From assembly GCF_963667555.1 (NCBI RefSeq), contig NZ_OY763421.1:2745562-2809561 (forward strand): a DNA stretch of 64,000 bases. The letters run 5' to 3'. Position 1 is the first letter of the stretch. Each line of letters begins with the position of its first letter. Below are positions 51,269 through 60,229 of this stretch, one piece after another. The stretch is from an uncultured Methanolobus sp. (GTDB lineage: Archaea; Halobacteriota; Methanosarcinia; Methanosarcinales; Methanosarcinaceae). The notes beneath the pieces are model-generated. The model saw nothing but the letters and a program-made list of their open reading frames with translations, had not been told where the DNA came from and did no database searches. The translations under genes and the position numbers were made by a program.

Positions 51269-52045
51269 ATGGAATACCCGGAAATTGATGCATATGCTTC
51301 ACTGGATTCACCCATCCATCGTTTTGATCCCCGGGCAAAGATAGTGTCATTTACTTTCCTTATATTCTCTTTTGTTTTTGTTAATGACATAAGGGTTGCA
51401 GTTTTGGGATTTCTGTTCTCTTTATTGTTATTATTGTTATCCCGGTTACCGCCTGGATTTGCATTCAAAAGGATCAGGATGGTGTTCTTTTTCCTTTTCC
51501 CTCTACTTCTGGTAATGCCATTCACAGTTGATGGAAAGGAGCTTTTCGGTATTGCCGGTCTTTCATTCACTCTTGATGGCCTGACATTTGCTTTGCTGGT
51601 TATCATAAGAGCACTGGCTGCAGTTACTCTTGCCCTGACAATGCTGGCAACAACAAGATTCGATATTACGGTGAAGGCTCTGTATTCTTTGAAAATTCCC
51701 GGTGTTCTTGTGCAGATGCTCATGTTTACCTATCGTTACATCTTTGTAATCACTGATGAGTTCAGCAGGATGTGGGAGTCAATGGAATGCAAAGGTTTTA
51801 GTTTGAAAGCCAATTATCATGGTCTTTCGATTTTTGGAAATATGCTGGGTATGATCATCATAAAGAGTTATGACAGGACAAGAAGGGTCTATGAATCCAT
51901 GGTTTCCAAAGGTTACAATGGAAAACCAAGAACTCTCATAAATCTGAAAATGAGCACAAAGGATTATGTACTAAGCACATGTATGGTTGGAATTGCAATC
52001 TTTGTGCACGTTTATCAGTTTATATTTTTAATTGAATTATTGTAG
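51269..52045 (+). CDS. nikQ: Nickel/cobalt ECF transporter transmembrane (T) component
   Basis: The 258-residue CbiQ-family protein begins SPIHRFDPRAKIVSFTFLIF, has about five or six membrane helices, and two cytoplasmic coupling motifs, SMECKGFSL and SMVSKGYNG, that contact the ATPase (A/S-x-x-x-RG-type helices in ECF transporters). It lies between the small accessory gene and nikO in the same direction, all within ~35 bases of each other. Confidence 0.88.
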   Translation: MEYPEIDAYASLDSPIHRFDPRAKIVSFTFLIFSFVFVNDIRVAVLGFLFSLLLLLLSRLPPGFAFKRIRMVFFFLFPLLLVMPFTVDGKELFGIAGLSFTLDGLTFALLVIIRALAAVTLALTMLATTRFDITVKALYSLKIPGVLVQMLMFTYRYIFVITDEFSRMWESMECKGFSLKANYHGLSIFGNMLGMIIIKSYDRTRRVYESMVSKGYNGKPRTLINLKMSTKDYVLSTCMVGIAIFVHVYQFIFLIELL

Positions 52046-52060
52046 AATAACGGTCAAATC

Positions 52061-52987
52061 ATGGTAGAAGCGATTAAGGTCGAAGGTCTGAGCTATTCCT
52101 ATTCTGACGGAACAAAAGCTCTTGATGACGTAAACATCTCAATCAATGAAGGTGAGAAAGTTGTGGTTATCGGACCTAACGGTGCCGGAAAAACCACATT
52201 TTTCCTGCATCTGAATGGTACTATCAAGAATCCGGGTGGAGATGTCCGGGTATTTGGCAGGAGGATTGCAGACCTGAAGATCGAAGATCGTATTCATCAG
52301 GTAGGTGTTGTTTTCCAGGATCCTGATGACCAGCTTTTCATGCCTACTGTATTTGATGATGTTGCATTCGGTCCTATAAATATGGGTCTTGACAAGGACG
52401 AAGTTAAAAACCGTGTTCAAAAGGCTCTTTCAAAGGTCGGTCTTTCAGGCTTTGAAGAGAAAGTACCTCATAATCTGAGTTATGGGCAGAAAAAAAGGGT
52501 TGCTCTTGCTGCTGTTCTTTCAATGGAACCTAAGGTGCTTGTACTTGATGAGCCAACAGCAAATCTTGATCCAAAGAGCCGTGCAGATTTTATCAGCCTT
52601 ATCAGTGATCTGAATGAGAAGGATGGGATTACTACAATCATCGCTATGCACGATGTAAACGCACTTCCGGCTCTTGCAGATCGTGTTTATGTGTTGAATA
52701 AGCGTATAGTTGCAGAAGGTTCTCCAAGAGATATTTTTTCGGACTGGTCACTTCTCAATGAGAACAACCTGGAAGCACCGGATGTTTTTAAGCTTTTTAA
52801 GGTTCTGAACTGTTTTGGTTATTCTTCAGACGACCTTCCCTTATCTTTTGATGAGGCAGTGGAGATCCTCACAAAAACAATAGAGGGCACCGAAGGCCAT
52901 ATTCATCTGCATGTCCATGAGCATACTCATAAAGAGATCTCCCGTGTGATGAACTCGTACAATCATCACCGTAATGGGAAGAAATAG
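52061..52987 (+). CDS. nikO: Nickel/cobalt ECF transporter ATP-binding protein
   Basis: This 308-residue CbiO-family ATPase drives uptake. Walker A is [10 protein letters not shown]-loop [20 protein letters not shown] has the CbiO-typical DPDDQ, the signature reads [15 protein letters not shown] and Walker [13 protein letters not shown]. The C-terminus carries a histidine cluster, [13 protein letters not shown], which may bind nickel or sense its level. It closes the nikM-L-Q-O operon. Confidence 0.9.
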   Translation: MVEAIKVEGLSYSYSDGTKALDDVNISINEGEKVVVIGPNGAGKTTFFLHLNGTIKNPGGDVRVFGRRIADLKIEDRIHQVGVVFQDPDDQLFMPTVFDDVAFGPINMGLDKDEVKNRVQKALSKVGLSGFEEKVPHNLSYGQKKRVALAAVLSMEPKVLVLDEPTANLDPKSRADFISLISDLNEKDGITTIIAMHDVNALPALADRVYVLNKRIVAEGSPRDIFSDWSLLNENNLEAPDVFKLFKVLNCFGYSSDDLPLSFDEAVEILTKTIEGTEGHIHLHVHEHTHKEISRVMNSYNHHRNGKK

Positions 52988-53030
52988 TTCACACTAATCT
53001 ATATCTACTAACAACACAAACATAGTACTG

Positions 53031-54659
53031 ATGTTCAGGAAGATACGCAGGTACATTACTATTTTCAGGGTGTTTTCAAAGTACAATCTTTTTAGCCTTG
53101 TTTACAGTGAGGTAAACCAGTATTATGTTTCTAACAGGAGAAATCCCTGTGTATTGGATTCCAGGAACAGGGAAAAAGCCGTAAAGCTCAGAAAGGCTCT
53201 GGAGGAGCTAGGTCCTACTTTCATAAAACTGGGTCAGATCCTGAGTAAAAGACCTGACATCGTTCCTGCTGTGTATATAGAGGAACTCGGTAACCTTCAG
53301 GATAATGTCAATCCACTCGAATTCGACAAAATGAAAGTTGCATTTGAGGGATTTAGTTGTAGCATTGGTACTGAGACTGACGAGACACTTGAACATTCAA
53401 ATTTTGATATTCTTAGCATTTTTGATGAATTCAATACTGAAGCAATTGCATGTGCTTCTATTGCCCAGATATATGAGGCAAAACTTGATGGAAAAAAGGT
53501 TGCTGTAAAGATCACAAGGCCTAATTTAATAGAGACCATCAACCTGGATCTTGCAATTCTTAACGATATCAAGCCGCTTATAGTAAGAGTACTTGGCCTT
53601 GGCAAGAATTTCGATATTGATGCTTTTCTCTTTGAGTTCAGGGAACTACTTAATCGTGAGCTTGACCTGAGCAATGAGGCAAGGAACATAAAGCGTTTTG
53701 AAGAGAATTTTGCGGATGTGAAAGAAGTACATGTTCCGCATATCTATGATGAGTTTTCAAATGAGAATGTCCTTGTGATGGATTACATGGAAGGTGTTAC
53801 TATCAGAAAGCTCTCGGGCGTGACACCTGAAAAGAAAAAATGGTATGCGGATATTATCAGCAAAAGCTATCTGAAGCAGGTCTATCTCGATGGCTTTTAC
53901 CATGCGGATCCTCACAGTTCTAACATCATATTGCAGGAAGGTGGTATAGCTTACATTGATTTTGGAGCAGTCGGCACAATTGATGATGAACTGCGCCGCA
54001 ATATGCTCAACCTTTTCTATGGTATCTACAAGAAGAGACTTGACGTGGTCTTCGAATCGTTCATGAAGATTACCGGCATTAACAAGGAAGATATCAATAT
54101 ACGCCGCTTCAAGCTTGATCTTGATGATATAATCTCAAAGCAGAATTACTCATCCGGCGAGCGCCAGAGTGATAACTACGCTACTCTTGCTCTGAAATAT
54201 GATCTTTCACTTCCAAGCGAATTCTCAACCCTTGAAAGAGCCTTGATACTCATAGAAGCAAATTGTCTTGAGCTTGATCCAAAATTCAATCTGCTGGAAA
54301 ATGCAAAACCTGTAATTACAAAGGTTTTGATGAAGCGCTATTCACCATTTGAGGCATTTGAGTACCTGCAGCTTGAAGGCGACAGGTATCTGGAAATTAT
54401 CAAAGAATTACCTCAGGGCGTTAACGATGTTATTGAAACCATCAGGGGCTATAAGATCGAAAGATTTGAAAAGAAGACCGATGAGATCCGGAAATATAAG
54501 ACGATAGATTCTATCTCCAAATATACGTTCCTGCTTGGTATTCTGCTGGCATCTTCATACTTTGCAGCCAGTGGAGAGGGTTACCTTCCTGTCATGGGCA
54601 TTATAGGATTTATGAGTGCAATATTCCTGTTTGCAGTCATGTTTGTAAATAAGTCCTGA
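53031..54659 (+). CDS. ABC1/UbiB family atypical kinase
   Basis: The 542-residue protein of the ABC1/AarF/UbiB family is a membrane-associated atypical kinase or ATPase linked to isoprenoid-lipid metabolism. The KxGQ-type motif is FIKLGQILSKRPDI (~66-79), the alanine-rich loop is ACASIAQIYEA, catalytic HADPHSSNI stands where HADPHPGN is usual, and metal-binding DFG is YIDFGAVG. Two C-terminal hydrophobic helices (YTFLLGILLASSYF; VMGIIGFMSAIFLFAVMF) anchor it. The Ser-Ser in the HADPH loop is a mild deviation. In methanogens methanophenazine or archaeal lipids are possible contexts; this is inference. Confidence 0.88.
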   Translation: MFRKIRRYITIFRVFSKYNLFSLVYSEVNQYYVSNRRNPCVLDSRNREKAVKLRKALEELGPTFIKLGQILSKRPDIVPAVYIEELGNLQDNVNPLEFDKMKVAFEGFSCSIGTETDETLEHSNFDILSIFDEFNTEAIACASIAQIYEAKLDGKKVAVKITRPNLIETINLDLAILNDIKPLIVRVLGLGKNFDIDAFLFEFRELLNRELDLSNEARNIKRFEENFADVKEVHVPHIYDEFSNENVLVMDYMEGVTIRKLSGVTPEKKKWYADIISKSYLKQVYLDGFYHADPHSSNIILQEGGIAYIDFGAVGTIDDELRRNMLNLFYGIYKKRLDVVFESFMKITGINKEDINIRRFKLDLDDIISKQNYSSGERQSDNYATLALKYDLSLPSEFSTLERALILIEANCLELDPKFNLLENAKPVITKVLMKRYSPFEAFEYLQLEGDRYLEIIKELPQGVNDVIETIRGYKIERFEKKTDEIRKYKTIDSISKYTFLLGILLASSYFAASGEGYLPVMGIIGFMSAIFLFAVMFVNKS

Positions 54660-54769
54660 TTTTTCACATTTTTTTACATTTAATCGTCATCAGGGATTGT
54701 AAATTTTATTTAGTTTAAAAGCTAATGTCGTATTGGGGCTAAAAGTTGTAACACCGTTGCTTCTTTTAA

Positions 54770-55426
54770 GTGATAATTCGGGAGGGTGTGGAAATCAATC
54801 ACAAAAAAGGAAACAATTTTGGATGGTTATTTGGCGGGAAGCACTATGATTTTTTTGCAACAATTCTTGGATTCGGAAATACATACTACAGCCAGGTAGC
54901 TGATGCACTACCATTGGAAAAAGGTATGAATGTGCTTGATCTGGGATGTGGTACTGAGTCTGTTGGTATTGCGGTTTCTGATCAACTAGAAGGGAATGTA
55001 AAATTGCATGGACTTGACCTGTCTGGAATTCAGCTTGGATATGCCGCATCCAAAGGTCTGAAAAGAGATGTTCCTCTTAACCTTTATAGGGGTTCAATGG
55101 ATCTTCTACCGTTCAACGATGGTTCATTTGATCTTGTAGTTACATCTGTGGCGTTCTGTGAAACAACGTCTGAAGTGAGAAAAGGAGCTATCGTGGAGGT
55201 TTCAAGGGTATTAAAAGAGAAAGGTTTCTTTGCGATTGTGGATTGTGCAAAGCCTATCCTTGGTCTGGATACAGTAATGATGCTTCCGTTCTTCATGTTC
55301 AAGGAAACTGCTGAAAGCTGGAATAATCACTATCCTGAAATTTGCAGAGAAAATAACCTTATTCTTGAAAATGAGGTATATATCAAGTCTTACGTAAAAT
55401 GCCAGCTTTTTAGAAAAGCTGATTAA
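54770..55426 (+). CDS. Class I SAM-dependent methyltransferase
   Basis: The Rossmann-fold methyltransferase shows motif I VLDLGCGTESVGIAV (~55-69), motif II LHGLDLSGIQLGYA and post-motif FDLVVTSVAFCET, followed by LKEKGFFAIVDCAKP. The N-terminus HYDFFATILGFGNTYY recalls UbiE-like enzymes. Acceptor unknown. The start is unclear: GTG 54770 is used, but GGGAGGGTG at ~54780 suggests GTG 54788 or a nearby non-standard start. It may be cotranscribed with the ABC1 kinase. Confidence 0.8.
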   Translation: MIIREGVEINHKKGNNFGWLFGGKHYDFFATILGFGNTYYSQVADALPLEKGMNVLDLGCGTESVGIAVSDQLEGNVKLHGLDLSGIQLGYAASKGLKRDVPLNLYRGSMDLLPFNDGSFDLVVTSVAFCETTSEVRKGAIVEVSRVLKEKGFFAIVDCAKPILGLDTVMMLPFFMFKETAESWNNHYPEICRENNLILENEVYIKSYVKCQLFRKAD

Positions 55427-55458
55427 AAAAAGAGTTTTGTCCGCACTAAGGCGGACAA
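55424..55458 (-). terminator. Hairpin terminator of the ribosomal stalk operon
   Basis: On the minus strand TTGTCCGC pairs with GCGGACAA (55437-55458), then AACTCTTTTTTT follows. It lies just after the P1 gene and may also stop the convergent methyltransferase transcript. Confidence 0.7.
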
Positions 55459-55470
55459 GAAGTAGTTTGT

Positions 55471-55776
55471 TTATCCGAAGAGTGCTCCGAGACCAGCCAT
55501 GCCGCTCTCTTCTGACTTGTCTTCTTCTTCTTCCTCAGCTGGTGCTTCTTCTACAGCTGCTGCTGCTGCTGGAGCTGCTGCTGCTGCAGGTGCTGCTGCT
55601 ACTGCTGCGGTTGCCATTGCTTCCTCGATGTCTACGCCATCAAGAGCTGCGACAAGTGCCTTTGCACGTGCATCGCTGACGTCTACGCCTGCTGCCTGAA
55701 GTACTGCTGTTACTGCTTCTTCTGTAATGTCTTTACCTGCTTTAAAGAGTAAAAGTGCTGCATATATGTATTCCAT
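55471..55776 (-). CDS. rpl12: Ribosomal protein P1 (L12)
   Basis: This 101-residue acidic stalk protein recruits translation factors. The N-terminal dimerisation domain is [20 protein letters not shown], followed by an alanine-rich hinge and the charged tail ending [11 protein letters not shown], which binds aEF2 and aIF5B. The tail matches that of P0 upstream. GGTGATTTC precedes the ATG. Confidence 0.96.
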   Translation of the reverse strand: MEYIYAALLLFKAGKDITEEAVTAVLQAAGVDVSDARAKALVAALDGVDIEEAMATAAVAAAPAAAAAPAAAAAVEEAPAEEEEEDKSEESGMAGLGALFG

Positions 55777-55828
55777 GTGAAATCACCTTTTATTTATCAA
55801 TGTAAGTTATGTAGTTTGTTAATTTTGA

Positions 55829-56857
55829 TTATCCGAAGAGTGCTCCAAGTCCGGCCATGCCGTCTTCTTCTGATGCCTCTTCTTCCTGTTCTTCTTCCTT
55901 CTCTTCTTCTGCTTCAACAGTTGTTGTTGCAACAGATGCTGCTGCTGCGCTTGCTGCTGCACCGAGTGCTTCCTTCAGCTCATCGTCAACTGCATCTTCA
56001 TTGTTAGCAGATGCAGCGGATGCAACTGAAAGCATCTCCAACTGTGCTTTTCCAAGAAGCAGATCGACAATTCCTGGTTCCAGGACCACAGCTTCGACAC
56101 CAAGGTTGCGTGACTCTGTTGTTGCTTTTGCAATGAGTGTCTTGATGTTCTCTTCTGTTGGGTATGCTGCGAACACGGATGTGTTGAATGCCTGCTGTGC
56201 TGCCAGCACAATGTCTGAGAAGTATTTGTTTTCGTCAATGGCCAGTACATCTGGTGTGAAGATCATTCCGTTCTCAAGGGCTGCTCTTAGGTCAAGACCT
56301 ACTTCCATAGGATAGATCTCGAGTCTTGTAAGCATTGCAGCGAGTTTCTGTGAAACAGCTTCGCCTTCCTTTGCTACGGTTTTTGTATCTTTTATTACCA
56401 CTTTGCCCTTGTCGATCGCTGCAGGTATTCCTGCTGCCTGCATATCTCCGAGAATTGGGCCAGGTGGGAATGATGTTGGTCCCTTTTCGACGATAATGTC
56501 ACGAGGTGCAATGGCACCTGCTTTGATAGGGGATGGGCTCTTGCTATTCTCCATTGTCTTGAACAGTTTGAATGGATTCTGTTCAGTGAATACAAGGGCG
56601 GTCTGTACGTCTACGTACTCTACCATTTCCTTTACATCATCGGTCTGCTCAAGTGCTCTCTTGATAAGAGTGTTTCTTGCGACTTTCAAAACAGCCTTGC
56701 CTTTAAGATCCCTTCTCATCTTCTGAAGTTGCTTTGCTGGAATTCCTCCAATGCCTACAACACCCATGATAGGGTATTCTTTGACGAGTTCCTTTATTGC
56801 CTCAACTTCATCCTTTTTCCACTGTGGGATGTGGCTTGTGTGGTGCTCTTTGGCCAT
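55829..56857 (-). CDS. rpl10: Ribosomal protein P0 (L10)
   Basis: The 342-residue P0 anchors P1 dimers on 23S rRNA. The L10 domain (HIPQWKKDEVEAIKELVKEY, KMRRDLKGKAVLKVARNTLI, PTSFPPGPILGDMQAAGIPA) is followed by the insertion domain and P1-binding helices, then a hinge and tail ending [11 protein letters not shown] like P1. It begins one base after the L1 stop. Confidence 0.96.
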   Translation of the reverse strand: MAKEHHTSHIPQWKKDEVEAIKELVKEYPIMGVVGIGGIPAKQLQKMRRDLKGKAVLKVARNTLIKRALEQTDDVKEMVEYVDVQTALVFTEQNPFKLFKTMENSKSPSPIKAGAIAPRDIIVEKGPTSFPPGPILGDMQAAGIPAAIDKGKVVIKDTKTVAKEGEAVSQKLAAMLTRLEIYPMEVGLDLRAALENGMIFTPDVLAIDENKYFSDIVLAAQQAFNTSVFAAYPTEENIKTLIAKATTESRNLGVEAVVLEPGIVDLLLGKAQLEMLSVASAASANNEDAVDDELKEALGAAASAAAASVATTTVEAEEEKEEEQEEEASEEDGMAGLGALFG

Positions 56858-56858
56858 A

Positions 56859-57500
56859 TTATACCACCTTCACTGATTTACCCATAGTGGTTGTAACATA
56901 AATGGATCTTATGTTGTGCTTACCTTTTTCAAGGGCACCTTCCACTCTACTAAGGACTGTTTCTATGTTCTCTGCAAGTTTCTGGACTTCCATGTTTTTG
57001 CGGCCAACAGATACGTGGAAAGTAAGCTTGTCTTTTGATCTGATTCTTATTGAGCTTCTTGCGCTGTTGATAAGATCAGCCACGTTCTTTCCTGGTGGCA
57101 ATGGAGTTGGCATCTTTCCTCTTGGACCTAATATGGCACCAAGTGCCTTACCGATCTGTGCCATGTACTGAACTTCTGCAATGAAGAAGTCATACTCGTT
57201 GGCAACTGATCTTGCACGTGCTTTGTCTGTTCCCATCTCTGCAAGATCTTCTTCTGAGAATACCATCTCTGCGCCAGCATCTTTTGCCTGGAGACCTACT
57301 TCTCCTTTCGCAAATACTGCGATCTTGAGGTCTTTACCCAATCCGTTTGGAAGTAATATTTCTTCATCAACACGGTTTTTAGGCTGACTCATGTCCAGAT
57401 TCTTTAGGTTAATAGCAAGCTCAACACCCTCTGAGAATTTCCTTTCAGGTGATTCGGCTATTAACTTTTCAATAGCTTTTACTATATTTTCGTCTGCCAT
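56859..57500 (-). CDS. rpl1: Ribosomal protein L1
   Basis: The 213-residue L1 binds 23S rRNA at the mobile stalk and in archaea usually represses its own mRNA. FSEGVELAINLKNLDMSQPK, the loop GPRGKMPTPLPPGKN and the C-terminal KHNIRSIYVTTTMGKSVKV are typical. GGGAGGT lies six bases before ATG and directly follows a three-way-junction leader structure. Confidence 0.95.
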   Translation of the reverse strand: MADENIVKAIEKLIAESPERKFSEGVELAINLKNLDMSQPKNRVDEEILLPNGLGKDLKIAVFAKGEVGLQAKDAGAEMVFSEEDLAEMGTDKARARSVANEYDFFIAEVQYMAQIGKALGAILGPRGKMPTPLPPGKNVADLINSARSSIRIRSKDKLTFHVSVGRKNMEVQKLAENIETVLSRVEGALEKGKHNIRSIYVTTTMGKSVKVV

Positions 57501-57510
57501 TCTTTACCTC

Positions 57511-57559
57511 CCGTAGTGCGAACTCATGGTTCAGGCAGGGCCATTAAGGCCTACTACGG
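57511..57559 (-). promoter_or_regulatory. Three-way-junction leader before rpl1
   Basis: On the minus strand the 49 bases fold as a closing stem CCGTAGT/ACTACGG enclosing hairpins GGCC-TTAAT-GGCC and GAAC-CATGA-GTTC. The closing stem ends exactly at the GGGAGGT ribosome site of rpl1. This is a plausible ribosomal-protein-binding translational control element, perhaps for L1; binding is inferred. Confidence 0.5.
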
Positions 57560-57647
57560 CTGTGTCTAGAGTTTCAAATCCTAAGATTATCACTCTGTCT
57601 ATAGTGGGCACACCAATAAACAGTATTTATGTTAAAGTTATTGGTTA

Positions 57648-57668
57648 AAGCATGGGGTTACCATGCTT
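57648..57668 (-). terminator. Hairpin at the end of rpl11
   Basis: AAGCATGG and CCATGCTT pair around five bases across the L11 stop codon on the minus strand. The tract after it is only weakly T-rich, so it could be an attenuator or RNA-processing structure rather than a full terminator. Confidence 0.4.
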
Positions 57669-58143
57669 CTTGTGCCAGAGCGTCATCAAACTGTCCCTCG
57701 TCGATAGCTTTCTGGCATTCCTTTGGAGACATGCCTTCAGCAGTAACGCCCATTGGGACACAGGATCCAATTACTTCTTTTACAGCAGCTTTAAGGTCGT
57801 ATGAAAGGATATCATCCTTCTTCATGCGTGCAATCTTTGCTGCCTGTGCAATAGTAATGTTTCCTACGATTGTTTTGCTAGGTTCGCCAGATCCCTTCTG
57901 GATTCCAGCTTCCTGTAATATGAGTGCAGATGTTGGTGGGGTTCCTACTTCAATTTCGAAACTCTTGTCAGCTGCTACTATTACCTTGACCGGGACTTGC
58001 ATCCCATTGTAATCTCTTGTCTTCTCGTTGATCTTGTCGATCACGTCTTTTATGTTAATTCCAAGAGGACCAAGAGCAGGGCCGAGTGGTGGACCTGGAT
58101 TTGCTTTTCCTCCTGGGACCAATGCTTCTACAACATTTGCCAT
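57658..58143 (-). CDS. rpl11: Ribosomal protein L11
   Basis: The 161-residue L11 forms the GTPase-associated centre with P0. The N-terminal proline-rich PGGKANPGPPLGPALGPLGI and C-terminal rRNA-binding domain are complete. The gene lies between spt5 and rpl1; 49 bases separate it from spt5, and 157 bases with two structured RNAs separate it from rpl1. Confidence 0.96.
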   Translation of the reverse strand: MANVVEALVPGGKANPGPPLGPALGPLGINIKDVIDKINEKTRDYNGMQVPVKVIVAADKSFEIEVGTPPTSALILQEAGIQKGSGEPSKTIVGNITIAQAAKIARMKKDDILSYDLKAAVKEVIGSCVPMGVTAEGMSPKECQKAIDEGQFDDALAQEAW

Positions 58144-58192
58144 TTGAATATCACCGTTGGATTAAATAATAAATATTAATTGATTTATGCGC

Positions 58193-58660
58193 TCAGGCAT
58201 TTTCATCTTCATCTTTCCTGAGGACTCTTACAGTATCTCCGCGGATAGTTATAGGTATCGGTACAACTGCATCGAACAGTTCTACTGTGATTTCCTCGTG
58301 TCCTTCATCGACTCTCTTCACGCGTGCCTTTTCGCCTTTGAAAGGACCGGATGTTATCTCGATGATAGCGCCTTCGGAGATTCCTGTTACGGTTGGTTTT
58401 GGAGTAAGGAAGTGTGAGATTTCTTCTATAGAAGATCGTCCTTTCACCAATGCTCTGGCGTGGGGTACGGTCTGTATTGCCTGTTCCACTTCCTCAGGGG
58501 CTGCTGCTTCAATTAGCACATATCCTTTTAGCTCATCCGGTGCAAGGATCGCCCTGATGTCCAGATGCTCTTTCCTTGCGGACTGAGTTATCATATTTGC
58601 TACTGATCTTTCCTGATTCGCAGTTGTTTTGACTACGAATATTGCTGACTCTGCAGACAT
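58193..58660 (-). CDS. spt5: Transcription elongation factor Spt5
   Basis: Spt5, the archaeal NusG, clamps RNA polymerase with Spt4. The NGN domain (AIFVVKTTANQERSVANMIT, PDELKGYVLIEA) covers ~1-85 and the KOW domain (EGAIIEITSGPFKGEKARVK) the rest. ATG 58660 gives MSAESAIFV and a start just after the secE stop; ATG 58672 overlapping secE is the alternative. Confidence 0.94.
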   Translation of the reverse strand: MSAESAIFVVKTTANQERSVANMITQSARKEHLDIRAILAPDELKGYVLIEAAAPEEVEQAIQTVPHARALVKGRSSIEEISHFLTPKPTVTGISEGAIIEITSGPFKGEKARVKRVDEGHEEITVELFDAVVPIPITIRGDTVRVLRKDEDENA

Positions 58661-58662
58661 AT

Positions 58663-58884
58663 TTACACCCATTTAGGCATTTCCACCAGAAGTACATAAA
58701 TAAGGAAACCTATGAATCCTATAGCAAGGATGCCCAGACCCGCAACCTTGGCTATGGTCAGGAATTCCTCTCTGGAGGGTTTTTTTGTGAGTTTAAGTAC
58801 CCTTAAATATGTCTTCAAGGATCGGTTTATGCTCTCGCTATTTATATTACTTAGATCGAATGAATTTTCTGCCAAGTCCTTCAC
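58663..58884 (-). CDS. secE: Preprotein translocase subunit SecE
   Basis: The 73-residue Sec61-gamma homologue clamps the SecY channel. The amphipathic helix TYLRVLKLTKKPSREEFLTI and the single C-terminal membrane helix GLGILAIGFIGFLIYVLLVE are the family features. It follows ftsZ after 179 bases and overlaps or abuts spt5, the usual archaeal secE-spt5-rpl11 arrangement. Confidence 0.92.
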   Translation of the reverse strand: MKDLAENSFDLSNINSESINRSLKTYLRVLKLTKKPSREEFLTIAKVAGLGILAIGFIGFLIYVLLVEMPKWV

Positions 58885-59063
58885 AACCGGTTATGATCGT
58901 TGATTTATAATGCATGCGTTATATTTTGAAGCCGTATAATGTCAGAACTTTGTGTCTGTATATAGCGCCATCAAAACTACGTCTTTAATAAAATACCTTT
59001 CGATTGGATTGCGTATATATGCCATCCCATCGAAAGTTTTTCATGTTAAAAAAGGGAGAGATT

Positions 59064-60173
59064 CTATTTAACAAAATCGATTCCGTATTTTCGGGTTACG
59101 TTCTTTGCGCCGCCATGACCGTATATCTGCGGTGACTTCACACCGGTGACCACTATCATTGTGCGCACGGTCTGCTCAAGTTCATCATTGACCTGAGCTC
59201 CCCAGATGAGTCTTGCTTCAGGATCGATCCTGCTGTAAACTTCCTGCACAACACTTTCAGCTTCTGCAATTGTCATGTCCGGTCCGCCGATGACATTGAC
59301 AAGTGCTGATGTTGCACCAGATATGTCTACGTCCAGAAGTGGGCTGCGAAGTGCTTTCTGTACTGATTCAACAGCTTTTGCCTCACCATCAGCTTCGCCA
59401 AGTCCGATCATTGCCACGCCACCGTTCTGCATGACGGTCCTGACATCGGCAAAGTCAAGGTTAACAAGACCTGGTTTTGTGATAAGTTCTGTGATTCCTT
59501 TTACTGCTCTCATGAGCACTTCATCGGATACTTTGAACGCTGCCTGAAGTGGCAATCTAGGAACAACCTCAAGGAGCTTGTCATTTGGAACAACAATTAC
59601 GGTGTCGGCAACTTCTCTAAGTCTCTCCAGACCTGCTTCCGCATTTGTTCTTCTGACCTGACCTTCCACACTGAAAGGTAATGTAACAACGGCAATTGTA
59701 AGAGCACCTACGTCTCTTGCAGCTTCTGCTACAATTGGTGCTGAACCTGTTCCAGTTCCTCCTCCAAGTCCGCATGTAATGAACACCATGTCGCAACCGT
59801 TCACCACAGCTGCTATCTCGTCAACGCTCTCAAGAGCTGCATCTTCTCCTATCTGCGGGAGACTGCCGGCACCAAGACCTCTGGTCTTTTTTCTGCCTAT
59901 GAGTATCTTCTGGTCTGCCTTTATGTTAAGTAGGTGCTGAGCATCTGTATTTACTGCGATGAACTCTGCGCCTTTGATTCCCTCTTCGACCATTCTCTGA
60001 GTACTGTTGGAGCCTCCTCCACCACAACCTATCACTTTGATATTGGTGTGTAGCTGGCGTAGCATCTCCTCTAACTCTGCATTTATGTCTTTGTGCTGGG
60101 GGCTTGAAGGTGAGCCGCGGAGATTTACCTCCTGTTCAGACCTTGCAAGTGCCTCTTCTACTATGGATCTCAT
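59064..60173 (-). CDS. ftsZ: Cell division GTPase FtsZ
   Basis: The 369-residue tubulin homologue polymerises into the division ring. An N-terminal extension of ~40 residues precedes [15 protein letters not shown], and the tubulin signature [20 protein letters not shown] and synergy-loop [20 protein letters not shown] follow. The C-terminus is short, with [17 protein letters not shown]. Whether it is the FtsZ1 or FtsZ2 paralogue I cannot say with certainty. Confidence 0.95.
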   Translation of the reverse strand: MRSIVEEALARSEQEVNLRGSPSSPQHKDINAELEEMLRQLHTNIKVIGCGGGGSNSTQRMVEEGIKGAEFIAVNTDAQHLLNIKADQKILIGRKKTRGLGAGSLPQIGEDAALESVDEIAAVVNGCDMVFITCGLGGGTGTGSAPIVAEAARDVGALTIAVVTLPFSVEGQVRRTNAEAGLERLREVADTVIVVPNDKLLEVVPRLPLQAAFKVSDEVLMRAVKGITELITKPGLVNLDFADVRTVMQNGGVAMIGLGEADGEAKAVESVQKALRSPLLDVDISGATSALVNVIGGPDMTIAEAESVVQEVYSRIDPEARLIWGAQVNDELEQTVRTMIVVTGVKSPQIYGHGGAKNVTRKYGIDFVK

Positions 60174-60229
60174 TCTTTTTCTCCCTCAAATGAAAATCGT
60201 ATATTGGATTACAGGTATGATTACTTATA

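Noticed and set aside
55437..55699. Leucine- and alanine-rich plus-strand reading frames opposite P1
   Set aside because: They are the complement of the alanine-rich P1 hinge codons, have no ribosome site, and lie antisense to a certain gene.
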